A stretch of DNA of 64,000 nucleotides from Lachnospiraceae bacterium UBA7589 (GTDB lineage: Bacteria > Bacillota > Clostridia > Lachnospirales > Lachnospiraceae), in assembly GCA_002476495.1 (NCBI GenBank), contig DLKL01000051.1, positions 1 through 64,000 of the forward strand. The letters are read 5' to 3'. Within the stretch, counting starts at the first letter, position 1, and every line of letters starts with the position of its first letter. A model generated the notes under the pieces. It was not told where the DNA came from. It was given only the letters and a program-made list of their open reading frames with translations, and did not search any database. The position numbers and the translations under genes are program-made. Positions 27,547 through 37,038 of this stretch are shown in pieces.

Positions 27547-29949
27547 ATGAGATTTGGCTATTTTGACGAGGCGAATAAGGAATATGTAATTGACAGACCT
27601 GATACTCCGGCTCCCTGGGCCAATTATCTGGGCTCACCGGAGTATGGTGCGATTATATCTAACAATGCAGGTGGTTACAGTTTTGTTAAATCTGGTGCAA
27701 ACGGCAGAATATTAAGATATGTTTTCAATAATTTTGATCAGCCGGGAAGATATATATATATTCGTGACAATGATACAAAGGATTACTGGTCAGCTTCATG
27801 GCAGCCTGTAGGTAAACCACTGGATGCATATAAAAGCGAGTGCCGTCATGGTACAGGATATACCAATATGAAGGCCTCATACTCTGGCATAGATACAGAG
27901 GCACTTTACTACGTGCCTCTTGATAAGACTCATGAGGTATGGAGACTGAAGGTTACAAATAATTCCAATAGCACAAGAAATCTTTCTGCAATTGGATTTT
28001 GTGAATTTACAAATGATAACAATTATGAGCAGGATCAGGTCAATTTACAATATACTTTGTTTATAACCAGAACCTATTTTATGGGCAACAGAATTAAGCA
28101 GGTTATTAATGAAAATGTCAATAAAGGTATTTCTATGGATGGAAATGTGGCATTTACCAGATTTTTTGGCCTTGTCGGAGGAGAAATCAAAAGCTATTGT
28201 GGTGATAAAGAGGTATTTCTGGGAAGATATCATTCTTACGGAAATCCTGTTGGAGTAGAAAACGGTGATTTGGGTAATGCCCTGAATTATAATGGCAATG
28301 CATGTGGCGCATTGGAAACCTGCATTACCCTTAAGCCGGGTGAATCTAAGGAAATTGCCTTTATTCTTGGTATGAAGGATGATGCTGAGACAGAAATGGT
28401 TATGAATGAATATAAGGATGTTCATGCCAAAATAGAATGTGAGCTGGAAGAACTTAAAACAAACTGGCATAGCAAGCTGGCTCATTTACAGGTTAAGACT
28501 CCAAGTGAGGCATTTAATGCCATGATTAATACATGGAATGCATACCAATGTTTTATGACATTTATCTGGTCAAGAGCTGCATCGTTTTCGTATTGTGGTT
28601 TGAGAAATGGATACGGATACAGAGATACAGTACAGGATATTCAGGGTATTATCCATCTTGAACCTGAAATGGCACTGGAGAAAATCAGATTTATGCTCTC
28701 GGCCCAGGTTAATAACGGTGGAGGCCTGCCTTTGGTGAAATTCAATCATAATGCAGGCCATGAGGATACACCTGACGATCCGTCCTATGTTAAAGCTACA
28801 GGACATCCGGCCTACAGGGCAGATGATGCGCTCTGGTTATTTCCAACCATTTACAAATATATTGCTGAATCGGGCAACGTTGATTTTATTGATGAGGTTA
28901 TTGTTTTTGCCAATGGAGGAGAGGACTCGGTCTATGAGCATCTGAAGAGGGCTATTGATTTTTCAATGAACCGGCTTGGCAGCAACGGAATGCCGGCAGG
29001 CTTACATGCTGACTGGAACGACTGCCTCAGACTTGGAAAAAAGGGAGAGTCGACCTTTGTGGCAATGCAGCTTTATTATGCAATGTCAGTTCTCAAAATT
29101 TTTGCGAAAATGAAAAAGGATGAGGATTATATTGACTATCTTGATGAGGTACAAAAAAAGCTTGGAGACATCATCCAGACAAAGTGCTGGGAGGATGACA
29201 GATATATAAGAGGATACAAGGAGGATGGTCAGATAATTGGCTCTAAGCATGATCCTGAGGCTAATATGTGGCTTAACCCTCAATCCTGGTCAGTAATAAG
29301 TGGACTTGCGACAAAAGAACAGGCTGAACTTGCCCTTGAATCTGTGCATAGAGAGTTAAGTACACCATATGGATGCCGTCTTATGGCACCATCTTATGTT
29401 GAACATGCCTTTGAAGGAGCCCTTATGCTGTTGTTTAATCCTTCTACAAAGGAAAACGGGGGTATTTTCTCACAGCCACAGGGATGGATTATACTTGCTG
29501 AGGCACTTATGGGACATGGAAACAGAGCATTTGAATATTTCACTAACAGCTCACCGGCAACCATGAATGATAAGGCTGAGATAAGAAGACTTGAACCATA
29601 TTGCCATGGACAGTTTACAGAAAGCTCGGAGAGTCCGTTTGAAGGAAGAAGCCATGTACATTGGCTTACAGGTACAGCTTCAACTGTTATGGTTGGATGC
29701 GTAGAGGGTATTCTGGGACTAAGACCGGATTTTTACGGATTGCGAATTTCACCTTCAATATCCTCAGACTGGAAGGAATTTTATATTGATAAGGATTTCC
29801 GCGGTAAAAAGCTTAATATCAGGGTTAATAATCCTGATGGAGCACAGAGTGGGTATAAGAGTCTTATACTTAACGGAAAGACTATGCCGGATAATTATAT
29901 ACCGTTTGATGAACTTACAGATGTAAATGAGATAGTTTTGAACATGTAA
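27547..29949 (+). CDS. GH94 cellobiose phosphorylase
   Basis: This 800-residue enzyme probably splits cellobiose with phosphate into glucose 1-phosphate and glucose in the cytoplasm; no signal peptide is visible. The N-terminus MRFGYFDEANKEYVI and WANYLGSPEYGAIISNNAGGY matches cellobiose phosphorylases. The glycoside-hydrolase-like part contains YRDTVQDIQG and HADWNDCLRLGKKGES, where D492 (second Asp of DWND) is the likely general acid. The C-terminal GRSHVHWLTGTAS forms the phosphate site. Length fits cellobiose rather than cellodextrin phosphorylase (about 980 residues); laminaribiose or chitobiose specificity is less likely. AGGAGG precedes ATG 27547. It appears cotranscribed with pnp and complements the GH5 cellulase at 7358. 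Confidence 0.87.
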   Translation: MRFGYFDEANKEYVIDRPDTPAPWANYLGSPEYGAIISNNAGGYSFVKSGANGRILRYVFNNFDQPGRYIYIRDNDTKDYWSASWQPVGKPLDAYKSECRHGTGYTNMKASYSGIDTEALYYVPLDKTHEVWRLKVTNNSNSTRNLSAIGFCEFTNDNNYEQDQVNLQYTLFITRTYFMGNRIKQVINENVNKGISMDGNVAFTRFFGLVGGEIKSYCGDKEVFLGRYHSYGNPVGVENGDLGNALNYNGNACGALETCITLKPGESKEIAFILGMKDDAETEMVMNEYKDVHAKIECELEELKTNWHSKLAHLQVKTPSEAFNAMINTWNAYQCFMTFIWSRAASFSYCGLRNGYGYRDTVQDIQGIIHLEPEMALEKIRFMLSAQVNNGGGLPLVKFNHNAGHEDTPDDPSYVKATGHPAYRADDALWLFPTIYKYIAESGNVDFIDEVIVFANGGEDSVYEHLKRAIDFSMNRLGSNGMPAGLHADWNDCLRLGKKGESTFVAMQLYYAMSVLKIFAKMKKDEDYIDYLDEVQKKLGDIIQTKCWEDDRYIRGYKEDGQIIGSKHDPEANMWLNPQSWSVISGLATKEQAELALESVHRELSTPYGCRLMAPSYVEHAFEGALMLLFNPSTKENGGIFSQPQGWIILAEALMGHGNRAFEYFTNSSPATMNDKAEIRRLEPYCHGQFTESSESPFEGRSHVHWLTGTASTVMVGCVEGILGLRPDFYGLRISPSISSDWKEFYIDKDFRGKKLNIRVNNPDGAQSGYKSLILNGKTMPDNYIPFDELTDVNEIVLNM

Positions 29950-29958
29950 GAGGTAACC

Positions 29959-30120
29959 GTGAGTAGCTATTTTGACTATTCCGGTAATGTTATAATATTC
30001 CCAATGGATTGCCTGGGAGAGTCAGGTGATTCGTATATGGGGTGTTTTATAATAAAAAAGGTCTTTGACACAACCTTTGGTTGGGATAAGGACCTTTTTT
30101 GTTTCCCGGATTTTTGTTAA
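29959..30120 (+). CDS. Possible 53-residue ORF, unknown
   Basis: A GTG at 29959 with GAGGT seven bases upstream opens a frame of 53 codons ending at TAA 30118-30120. The peptide begins MSSYFDYSGNVIIFPMDCL and is rich in Asp, Phe and Cys. The 3' half overlaps the terminator hairpin at 30054-30100, which argues against it. I recognise no family. It may be chance, since a stop-free run of this length is not rare in AT-rich DNA. Confidence 0.2.
   Translation: MSSYFDYSGNVIIFPMDCLGESGDSYMGCFIIKKVFDTTFGWDKDLFCFPDFC
30054..30106 (+). terminator. Terminator of the pnp-GH94 unit
   Basis: Outer stem aaaaaaggtc (30054-30063) pairs with gacctttttt (30091-30100), with an inner caacc/ggttg stem (30071-30075, 30079-30083). 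The 3' arm is the T tract. Together with the flanks it occupies most of the 310-base gap after GH94; the rest is an AT-rich promoter region. Confidence 0.8.
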
Positions 30121-30179
30121 GTTAAGAATAAATATTATATTTTAAACTGTTATACATATATTATTAATAGAAATAACTA

Positions 30180-30208
30180 TTGATATTTTCCGGTGTTTGT
30201 GTTACTTT
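30180..30208 (+). promoter_or_regulatory. Putative lipoprotein promoter
   Basis: TTGATA (30180-30185) and TACTTT (30203-30208) are 17 bases apart, with an extended -10 TGn (30200-30202). The -10 is weak. Confidence 0.4.
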
Positions 30209-30259
30209 ATTATTTGTTTAAAATTATGGCAATAATGCCTTGTTATAAGGAGAGGAAAG

Positions 30260-30925
30260 ATGTTTAAGAAAAATTTGTTAAAGAAAGCTGCAATCGTTGT
30301 AATGGCAGGTGTTATGAGCTTGTCTCTTGTTGCTTGTGATAAGGATGATAAGGACGATAAGAAGGACAAGAAGACAACTACTGAAAACACAGCTGAGGAT
30401 TTTGATAACCCACTTGATACTCAGGATAATATTTTAACTCCGGATGTGGATATGCCTGACATAGAGAACACTGATACCCAGGAGCCTGATGTTCAGGAAG
30501 GAACAGAGGAGGCTATCAGTACACCTGCAACTTCAGGTACCGATACAATCGGTAATGTAAGCTTTGTGGTTCCTGAAGGATATACAAAGGATTCAAGCTC
30601 TACATCAAGCTCGGCTACCTATGTTAATTCCGAAGGGTCAGCTTTTGTTGTTGCGGCTGATAACCTTAATTCTATTAGTGAAAGCGATGCAATATCCCAG
30701 TTTGATACCCAGATTAAGAACGTATTTGGTACCCAGGTTACAAACAGTTCTGTATCATACAGCGATTTTACAGGAACAGAATGGGTTACTGATGCGGCTG
30801 ACGGATCATACAAGGGACGTTCACTGGTTATCTGTGACGGAAATAATTTGATTTATATTGAATATGTATCTTATGTAGGCAATTTGGATCCATATTATGA
30901 AATAGTTGAGTCAGTGCAATACTAA
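30260..30925 (+). CDS. Lipoprotein of unknown function
   Basis: This 221-residue protein has a lipoprotein signal peptide with lipobox LVAC (lipidated C26). A Lys/Asp run and a Thr/Glu/Asp-rich linker follow (about residues 27-95). A compact C-terminal domain (about 97-221) starts IGNVSFVVPEGYTKDSSS and ends NLDPYYEIVESVQY; such FxVPxGY domains occur in uncharacterised Firmicutes lipoproteins. No catalytic motif is evident. AAGGAGAGG lies upstream. It stands alone between two terminators, so it is probably its own transcription unit, displayed on the outer face of the membrane. Confidence 0.85.
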   Translation: MFKKNLLKKAAIVVMAGVMSLSLVACDKDDKDDKKDKKTTTENTAEDFDNPLDTQDNILTPDVDMPDIENTDTQEPDVQEGTEEAISTPATSGTDTIGNVSFVVPEGYTKDSSSTSSSATYVNSEGSAFVVAADNLNSISESDAISQFDTQIKNVFGTQVTNSSVSYSDFTGTEWVTDAADGSYKGRSLVICDGNNLIYIEYVSYVGNLDPYYEIVESVQY

Positions 30926-30946
30926 TTTGTTTAATTTAATATTTTT

Positions 30947-30978
30947 AAAAGGCATGTCACTTTGTGATGTGCCTTTTT
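30947..30978 (+). terminator. Lipoprotein gene terminator
   Basis: A 14-bp stem with two G-T pairs (30947-30960 with 30964-30977), a 3-base loop and a T tract. Confidence 0.88.
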
Positions 30979-31105
30979 TGTTATGAGCCTTACCTTTAGA
31001 TATGCTTTGATAGGATGATATATTTAAAACTTATATCTGAATAAAATTACCCACCGGTGACACATAATATAAGTAAATATTGTCAAAAGGAGAAGAGGGT
31101 ATTAT

Positions 31106-31849
31106 ATGGATAATAAGAACAGTGATTGTGAAACAAAAAACAGTATAAAGGATGAACAGATAAAAAAAGAGCTGATTAAGGATTATGGTCAGATAACCCT
31201 TGATGGAAACCGGTACCATCAAAGGATTCACCTGCTTAATATTATAGGAGAAATAGAGGGACACGAAAACCTGGGTACAAATTCCAAAACCAGTAAATAT
31301 GAGCATATTCTTCCACAGTTGGCCGCTGTCGAGGACAGCAGTGATATTGACGGAGTGTTGGTTCTCCTTAACACTGTTGGCGGTGATGTGGAGGCCGGAC
31401 TTGCGATTGCCGAAATGATAGCCTCCTTAAGCAAGCCTAAGGTGTGCCTGGTCTTAGGAGGGGGACATTCCATTGGTGTTCCGCTTGCTGTTTCGGGTGA
31501 TGTTACATTTATAGCACCTTCTGCAACTATGGTGATTCATCCTATACGGGTATCGGGAATGGTGCTTGGCGTAAAACAGAATTATGAATATATCGAGAGA
31601 ATGCAGGATCGTATAATAGAATTTACGGTAACTCATAGCAGCATAGATGAAAAGAGCCTGAGAGGAATAATGTTTAATACAACTGAGCTTACAAAGGATA
31701 TAGGTTCAATGCTTGTAGGCTCTCAGGCGGTTGACAGGGGCATAATAGACAGAGTAGGAGGAATTAGCAGCGCATTATCTTGCCTTTACGACTTGATAAA
31801 TTCCAGTAAAAATAGTAGAATATCAGAGTATGGAATAAAAGAAGAATAA
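31106..31849 (+). CDS. tepA: ClpP-like protease TepA
   Basis: This 247-residue protein is a ClpP-fold serine protease of the TepA (YmfB) type, linked in Bacillus to degradation of small spore proteins or secreted precursors. The nucleophile is probably S122 in GGGHSIGV and the catalytic His H145 in MVIHPIR. LLNTVGGDVEAGLAIAEMIAS forms the oxyanion region. Unlike ClpP it has a charged N-terminal extension of about 30 residues and no signal peptide. It lies 27 bases upstream of the ftsK/spoIIIE gene, the same arrangement as in Bacillus. Confidence 0.9.
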   Translation: MDNKNSDCETKNSIKDEQIKKELIKDYGQITLDGNRYHQRIHLLNIIGEIEGHENLGTNSKTSKYEHILPQLAAVEDSSDIDGVLVLLNTVGGDVEAGLAIAEMIASLSKPKVCLVLGGGHSIGVPLAVSGDVTFIAPSATMVIHPIRVSGMVLGVKQNYEYIERMQDRIIEFTVTHSSIDEKSLRGIMFNTTELTKDIGSMLVGSQAVDRGIIDRVGGISSALSCLYDLINSSKNSRISEYGIKEE

Positions 31850-31876
31850 CTTATTAATAATATATGAGGAGTTAAA

Positions 31877-34447
31877 ATGGCAAATAAGGGGAAAACCGGA
31901 GCTAATGTCCAAAGAACCGCATCAAGTGGCAGGTCAGGAGGACGAAACTCCGGTAACAGGATTAACGATACATATACCAGGGATCGCAAAGCAGCAGCAA
32001 GGAAAGCCATGGAGGAACCTGAGGAATCAAGAAGCAATGAAATCCGCCTATTTATATATCTGGCTATTTCTGTTTTTTTGTTGTGCAGCAATTTCGGATG
32101 GTGTGGGGTGGCAGGTAATTTTATATCCAAAATAATATTTGGAATAGTGGGGACAGTAGCTTATATACTTCCTCTGTATTTGTTTTTTTCTGCGGCTTTT
32201 TTACTATCTAACGGAGCTCACAGAAAGATAGTTAAGAGAGTATTATGTGTCGGAATATTTATTGTGGCTGTTGGATTTGTATGCCAGCTTATACACGGAG
32301 CTTCGGACATTGGAATTCTGGATTTGTACAAAGATGGAGCAGATGATAAAAAAGGCGGTGGCGTAATTCTCGGGGGTGTTCTGGTTATTTTACATAAGCT
32401 TATAGGAACAACAGGCTCGATTATAATTATTGCTCTGCTTACAATTATAGGTATAATAATTGTTATGAATGTATCGTTAGTTGATATGATCAAGGGCTCG
32501 GTAAAGCATGGTATTGAATCAAAAAGCGTGGACGTGGAAAATGAACCGACAATGGATGATATACGGTACAATAATGCCAATACTAATATGCTGGATAAGA
32601 TATGTGTATTGGAATCTCCTGAATCAGCAAAGAAAAAAAGTAAGAAAAACAAAATTGTTGAGACAGAGGAGGTTCACGAGCTGAAGCCACTTAAAAATAA
32701 CGAAATATTTGATCCTGAATATATGCCAAAGAAAGATTTCTTTGACGATAATACTGATTTGGACAATACTGATGAATTCACCGTTATTGAACCGGTTAAA
32801 AAGAGAAAAAAAGTCAGGGAAACAACCAAGGATATTGCTAAGCCTGTAGTAATGAAACAAGAGGCTGATATAATGGACACAACAGCAGGTTCAATATCGA
32901 AGAAACAGGAAATTAAAGAAAATATTGAATCTGCTCAGAGTTATGACGAAAATAATAAAATCATTAATGGTGAATACAATTTTCCACCTATAGATTTGTT
33001 AAAACCTTCTAAAAACAAGTCAGGAGGAAACCAGGATGCTTCTGTGAGGGAAACTGCAATGAAGCTTAAGAGTACCCTGGAAAATTTTGGCGTTAATGTA
33101 ACAATAACCGATTACAGCTGTGGACCTTCTGTAACCAGATATGAGTTACAACCGGAACAGGGGGTTAAGGTCAGTAAGATAGTCAATCTTGCAGATGATA
33201 TTAAGCTTAATCTTGCTGCGGCAGATATAAGAATTGAAGCACCTATACCGGGAAAGGCTGCCATAGGAATTGAAGTACCGAATAAAGAAGCCTTATCGGT
33301 TTCTTTCCGTGAGCTTCTTGAATCTGATAACTTTAAAAAGTTTCCGTCCAAGATTGCCTTTGCTGTTGGTAAGGATATTGGTGGACAGGTCATTGTGGCA
33401 GATATTGCAAAAATGCCTCATCTTTTGGTTGCAGGTGCAACCGGTTCGGGTAAGTCAGTTTGTATTAATACCCTTATAATGAGTATTCTGTACAAGGCAC
33501 GACCTGATGAGGTTAAGCTTATTATGGTGGATCCTAAGCAGGTGGAATTGAGTATATATAATGGTATTCCACATATGCTTATACCTGTTGTAACGGATCC
33601 TAAGAAGGCTGCGGGAGCACTTAACTGGGCAGTTCTTGAGATGACTAACAGATATCAGCTTTTTGCACAATATAACGTAAGAAATCTGCAAGGCTATAAT
33701 GATAAGGTTAAAGAAGTTACCGGAAGTGAGGAAGGTAATGAGGATTTGAAAAAGCTTCCTCAGATAGTGATTATTGTTGATGAGCTTGCTGACCTTATGA
33801 TGGTTGCCCATAATGAGGTTGAGGATGCTATAGTAAGGCTTTCACAGCTTGCCAGAGCTGCCGGAATTCATCTTATCATTGCTACACAGCGACCATCTGT
33901 AGATGTAATTACCGGATTAATTAAGGCAAATGTTCCGTCGAGAATAGCCATGACAGTGTCATCCGGTGTTGATTCCAGAACAATTCTTGATATGAACGGA
34001 GCTGAAAAGCTGTTAGGAAAGGGAGATATGCTTTTCTATCCGACAGGTTATCCCAAGCCTGTACGTGTGCAGGGAGCATTTTTGTCTGATGATGAAATAG
34101 CCGGAGTAGTTAAGTTTTTGAAAGAAAGTAACGGAGAGATAAGCTATGATCAGAATATATCCAGAGAGATTGAAAGCACATCCCAGGGAGTAAGCATTGA
34201 AGGAGCATCCCAGGGTGAACCTGATGTGGATGAGTACTTTGTTGACGCCGGCAGATTTATAATAGGAAAAGATAAGGCTTCCATAGGAATGCTTCAACGA
34301 GTATACAAAATTGGCTTTAACCGTGCTGCAAGGATAATGGATCAGCTTTCGGAAGCCGGGGTTGTTGGTCCGGAGGAAGGAACAAAGCCAAGAAAAATTA
34401 TTATGACAATGGAAGAATTTGAAAATTATGTGGAAGAAAATTTATAA
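31877..34447 (+). CDS. ftsK: DNA translocase FtsK/SpoIIIE
   Basis: This 856-residue membrane-anchored motor pumps chromosomal DNA through the septum at division or sporulation. A basic N-terminus precedes several membrane helices (about residues 55-215). A charged linker (about 220-380) is followed by the RecA-like motor with Walker A GATGSGKS (520-527), IIIVDELADLMM and IATQRPSVDVITGLIKANVP. A C-terminal winged-helix gamma domain (about 790-856) with GMLQRVYKIGFNRAARIMDQL reads DNA orientation sequences. It lies downstream of tepA. FtsK and SpoIIIE cannot be separated by sequence alone here. Confidence 0.96.
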   Translation: MANKGKTGANVQRTASSGRSGGRNSGNRINDTYTRDRKAAARKAMEEPEESRSNEIRLFIYLAISVFLLCSNFGWCGVAGNFISKIIFGIVGTVAYILPLYLFFSAAFLLSNGAHRKIVKRVLCVGIFIVAVGFVCQLIHGASDIGILDLYKDGADDKKGGGVILGGVLVILHKLIGTTGSIIIIALLTIIGIIIVMNVSLVDMIKGSVKHGIESKSVDVENEPTMDDIRYNNANTNMLDKICVLESPESAKKKSKKNKIVETEEVHELKPLKNNEIFDPEYMPKKDFFDDNTDLDNTDEFTVIEPVKKRKKVRETTKDIAKPVVMKQEADIMDTTAGSISKKQEIKENIESAQSYDENNKIINGEYNFPPIDLLKPSKNKSGGNQDASVRETAMKLKSTLENFGVNVTITDYSCGPSVTRYELQPEQGVKVSKIVNLADDIKLNLAAADIRIEAPIPGKAAIGIEVPNKEALSVSFRELLESDNFKKFPSKIAFAVGKDIGGQVIVADIAKMPHLLVAGATGSGKSVCINTLIMSILYKARPDEVKLIMVDPKQVELSIYNGIPHMLIPVVTDPKKAAGALNWAVLEMTNRYQLFAQYNVRNLQGYNDKVKEVTGSEEGNEDLKKLPQIVIIVDELADLMMVAHNEVEDAIVRLSQLARAAGIHLIIATQRPSVDVITGLIKANVPSRIAMTVSSGVDSRTILDMNGAEKLLGKGDMLFYPTGYPKPVRVQGAFLSDDEIAGVVKFLKESNGEISYDQNISREIESTSQGVSIEGASQGEPDVDEYFVDAGRFIIGKDKASIGMLQRVYKIGFNRAARIMDQLSEAGVVGPEEGTKPRKIIMTMEEFENYVEENL

Positions 34448-34489
34448 TATCCTTCCACAAAAAACATAAGATGATTTAAGGAGAAAGAA

Positions 34490-36160
34490 ATGCTGACAGA
34501 TATTCAAATTGCACAGGAATCAAAACTTTTCAACATTAAAGATGTGGCTGCATCAATAGGAATCAGGGAAGAAGACCTGGAAATGTATGGAAAATACAAG
34601 GCTAAGCTCTCTGATGAATACATTGAATCAGTTAAAGAAAATAAGGATGGCAGACTTATCCTGGTTACTGCAATTAATCCAACTCCGGCAGGAGAAGGGA
34701 AAACTACAGTTACGGTAGGTCTTGGCCAGGCTATGTCAAAGCTTGGAAAAAAATCTATAATAGCTCTGAGAGAGCCATCACTTGGACCATGTTTTGGAAT
34801 AAAAGGCGGAGCAGCAGGAGGCGGATATTCACAGGTGGTTCCGATGGAAGATTTGAATCTTCATTTCACCGGAGATTTTCATGCCATAACTTCAGCGAAT
34901 AATCTTCTTGCTGCAATTATGGATAATCACATTCACCAGGGAAATTCTCTTAGGATTGATCCTAAAAGAATTGTATTTAAACGTTGCCTTGACATGAATG
35001 ACAGAGCCTTAAGAAATGTTATAGTCGGAATGGGAAAAAGAACCGACGGTGTTGTAAGACAGGACGGATTTGTTATTACAGTGGCTTCGGAAATAATGGC
35101 AATTTTATGCCTCGCCGATGATATTAAGGATTTGCAAAAAAGGCTGGGTAAAATTATAGTGGCTTACAATTATGATAACGAGCCGGTAACAGCTTCTGAT
35201 TTAAAATGTGTAGGTGCTATGACAGCCTTGCTTAAGGATGCCATTAAACCAAATATTATCCAGACGCTGGAGCATACACCGGCTCTGGTCCATGGCGGAC
35301 CGTTTGCCAATATAGCCCATGGCTGTAATTCTATAAGGGCTACAAAGACAGCACTCAAAATTGCGGATTATGTAATTACAGAAGCAGGCTTTGGTGCAGA
35401 TCTGGGTGCTGAAAAATTCTTTGACATTAAGTGCCGTACAGCAGGTCTTAAGCCGGATGCCGTAGTTCTTGTGGCTACAGTAAGGGCATTAAAGTATAAT
35501 GGAGGAGTTCCCAAGGATGAATTAAACATGGAAAATCTGGAGGCTCTGTCCAGAGGAATAGTCAATCTTGAAAAGCATATAGAAAATCTCCAGATGTATG
35601 GAGTACCTGTGGTGGTAACTCTGAATAGATTTGTTTCTGATACAGAAAAGGAGCTGACCTTTGTAAAAGAGTTTTGCCAGGAAAGAGGTTGCGATTTTGC
35701 TCTTGCGAATGTATGGGAAAAAGGAGGAGAAGGTGGAATTCAGCTGGCTGAAGCAGTATTGAACACACTGGAAAATAAGCCTTCAAACTTTAAGGTATTA
35801 TATGAGGACAGCCTTTCAATTAAAGAAAAGATAAAAACCATAGCTACAAAAATCTATGGAGCAGCAGATGTATCATATAGCAGTGAGGCTTCCAAAGCGA
35901 TAGAAAAAATTCAGGCAATGGGATTTGGAAATATGCCTGTGTGTATGGCGAAGAACCAGTATTCTCTTTCGGATGATGCAGCTCTTCTCGGAAGACCACG
36001 GGGCTTTACGGTAAATATAAGAGAGGTATATGTAAGTGCGGGAGCCGGCTTCGTGGTTGCTATTACAGGAAATATTATGACCATGCCGGGATTGCCAAAA
36101 TCACCTGCTGCAGAGAGAATTTTCGTTAACGATGACGGAGTTATAGAGGGGCTTTTCTAG
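34490..36160 (+). CDS. fhs: Formate-tetrahydrofolate ligase
   Basis: Fhs makes 10-formyl-tetrahydrofolate from formate, ATP and tetrahydrofolate. The 556-residue protein has the nucleotide site [40 protein letters not shown] in overlapping pieces, and the C-terminal [17 protein letters not shown]. Length is normal. AAGGAG precedes the ATG. folD follows after 34 bases, forming a two-enzyme one-carbon module. No folate riboswitch is visible in the 42-base gap upstream. Confidence 0.97.
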   Translation: MLTDIQIAQESKLFNIKDVAASIGIREEDLEMYGKYKAKLSDEYIESVKENKDGRLILVTAINPTPAGEGKTTVTVGLGQAMSKLGKKSIIALREPSLGPCFGIKGGAAGGGYSQVVPMEDLNLHFTGDFHAITSANNLLAAIMDNHIHQGNSLRIDPKRIVFKRCLDMNDRALRNVIVGMGKRTDGVVRQDGFVITVASEIMAILCLADDIKDLQKRLGKIIVAYNYDNEPVTASDLKCVGAMTALLKDAIKPNIIQTLEHTPALVHGGPFANIAHGCNSIRATKTALKIADYVITEAGFGADLGAEKFFDIKCRTAGLKPDAVVLVATVRALKYNGGVPKDELNMENLEALSRGIVNLEKHIENLQMYGVPVVVTLNRFVSDTEKELTFVKEFCQERGCDFALANVWEKGGEGGIQLAEAVLNTLENKPSNFKVLYEDSLSIKEKIKTIATKIYGAADVSYSSEASKAIEKIQAMGFGNMPVCMAKNQYSLSDDAALLGRPRGFTVNIREVYVSAGAGFVVAITGNIMTMPGLPKSPAAERIFVNDDGVIEGLF

Positions 36161-36194
36161 GCTTAAAAACTAAACATTTTACGGAGGTATCAGG

Positions 36195-37037
36195 ATGGCA
36201 CAGATTATTGACGGAAAGATTATATCGGGGCAGATAAAGGACGAATTAAAGAAGAAGGTACAGGAACTTAAGGAACAGGGCAGAGAGATATGTCTTGCGG
36301 TTATTCAGGTTGGAAATGACCCGGCCTCTACTGTGTATGTAGGTAATAAGAAAAAGGCCTGTGAATATATTGGAATAAAATCACTGGCATATGAGCTTCC
36401 TTATGAAACAACAGAAGAAGAACTTTTGCATATAATAGATAAGCTTAATGCCGATAATTCTGTTAATGGTATACTTGTCCAGCTTCCTGTGCCAGAGCAT
36501 ATTAATGAGGAAAGAATAATTAATTCCATCTCCCCGCTTAAGGATGTTGACGGCTTTTCTCCATCCAGTGTGGGTGCACTGAGCATAGGACAAAAGGGCT
36601 TTGTATCCTGTACTCCTGCAGGTGTAATACAGCTGCTTAAGAGGTCAGGAGTTGACATTGAAGGTAAGGAGTGCGTGGTTGTAGGAAGAAGTAACATTGT
36701 AGGCAAGCCTATGGGAATGCTTCTTTTAAGAGAGAGTGGCACAGTTACCATATGCCATTCCAGAACAAAAAATCTCAAAGAGGTATGTAAAAGGGCAGAT
36801 ATTCTTGTTGTTGCTGTAGGCAGACCAAGGATGATAGATGCATCCTATGTAAAGGATGGAGCCTGTGTAATAGATGTAGGTATTCACAGGGATAAAAACA
36901 ATAAATTATGTGGTGATGTGGATTTTGAATCTGTTGAGCCGGTGGCCGGATATATTACACCTGTGCCGGGAGGGGTCGGTCCAATGACCATAGCTATGTT
37001 GATGAATAATTGTGTGGAAGCAGGGTTATATGAATAG
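36195..37037 (+). CDS. folD: Methylenetetrahydrofolate dehydrogenase/cyclohydrolase
   Basis: FolD interconverts methylene-, methenyl- and 10-formyl-tetrahydrofolate using NADP. The 280-residue protein shows GNDPASTVYVGNKKKACE with the catalytic lysine in the family YxxxK motif, GILVQLPVPEHI, VVGRSNIVGKPMGMLLL and the C-terminal TPVPGGVGPMTIAMLMNN. GGAGG precedes ATG 36195. It consumes or supplies the product of fhs, and its end abuts or overlaps rimO. Confidence 0.97.
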   Translation: MAQIIDGKIISGQIKDELKKKVQELKEQGREICLAVIQVGNDPASTVYVGNKKKACEYIGIKSLAYELPYETTEEELLHIIDKLNADNSVNGILVQLPVPEHINEERIINSISPLKDVDGFSPSSVGALSIGQKGFVSCTPAGVIQLLKRSGVDIEGKECVVVGRSNIVGKPMGMLLLRESGTVTICHSRTKNLKEVCKRADILVVAVGRPRMIDASYVKDGACVIDVGIHRDKNNKLCGDVDFESVEPVAGYITPVPGGVGPMTIAMLMNNCVEAGLYE

Positions 37038-37038
37038 T

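Noticed and set aside
34448..34489. Folate riboswitch before fhs
   Set aside because: The 42-base gap after ftsK is too short and shows no conserved fold.
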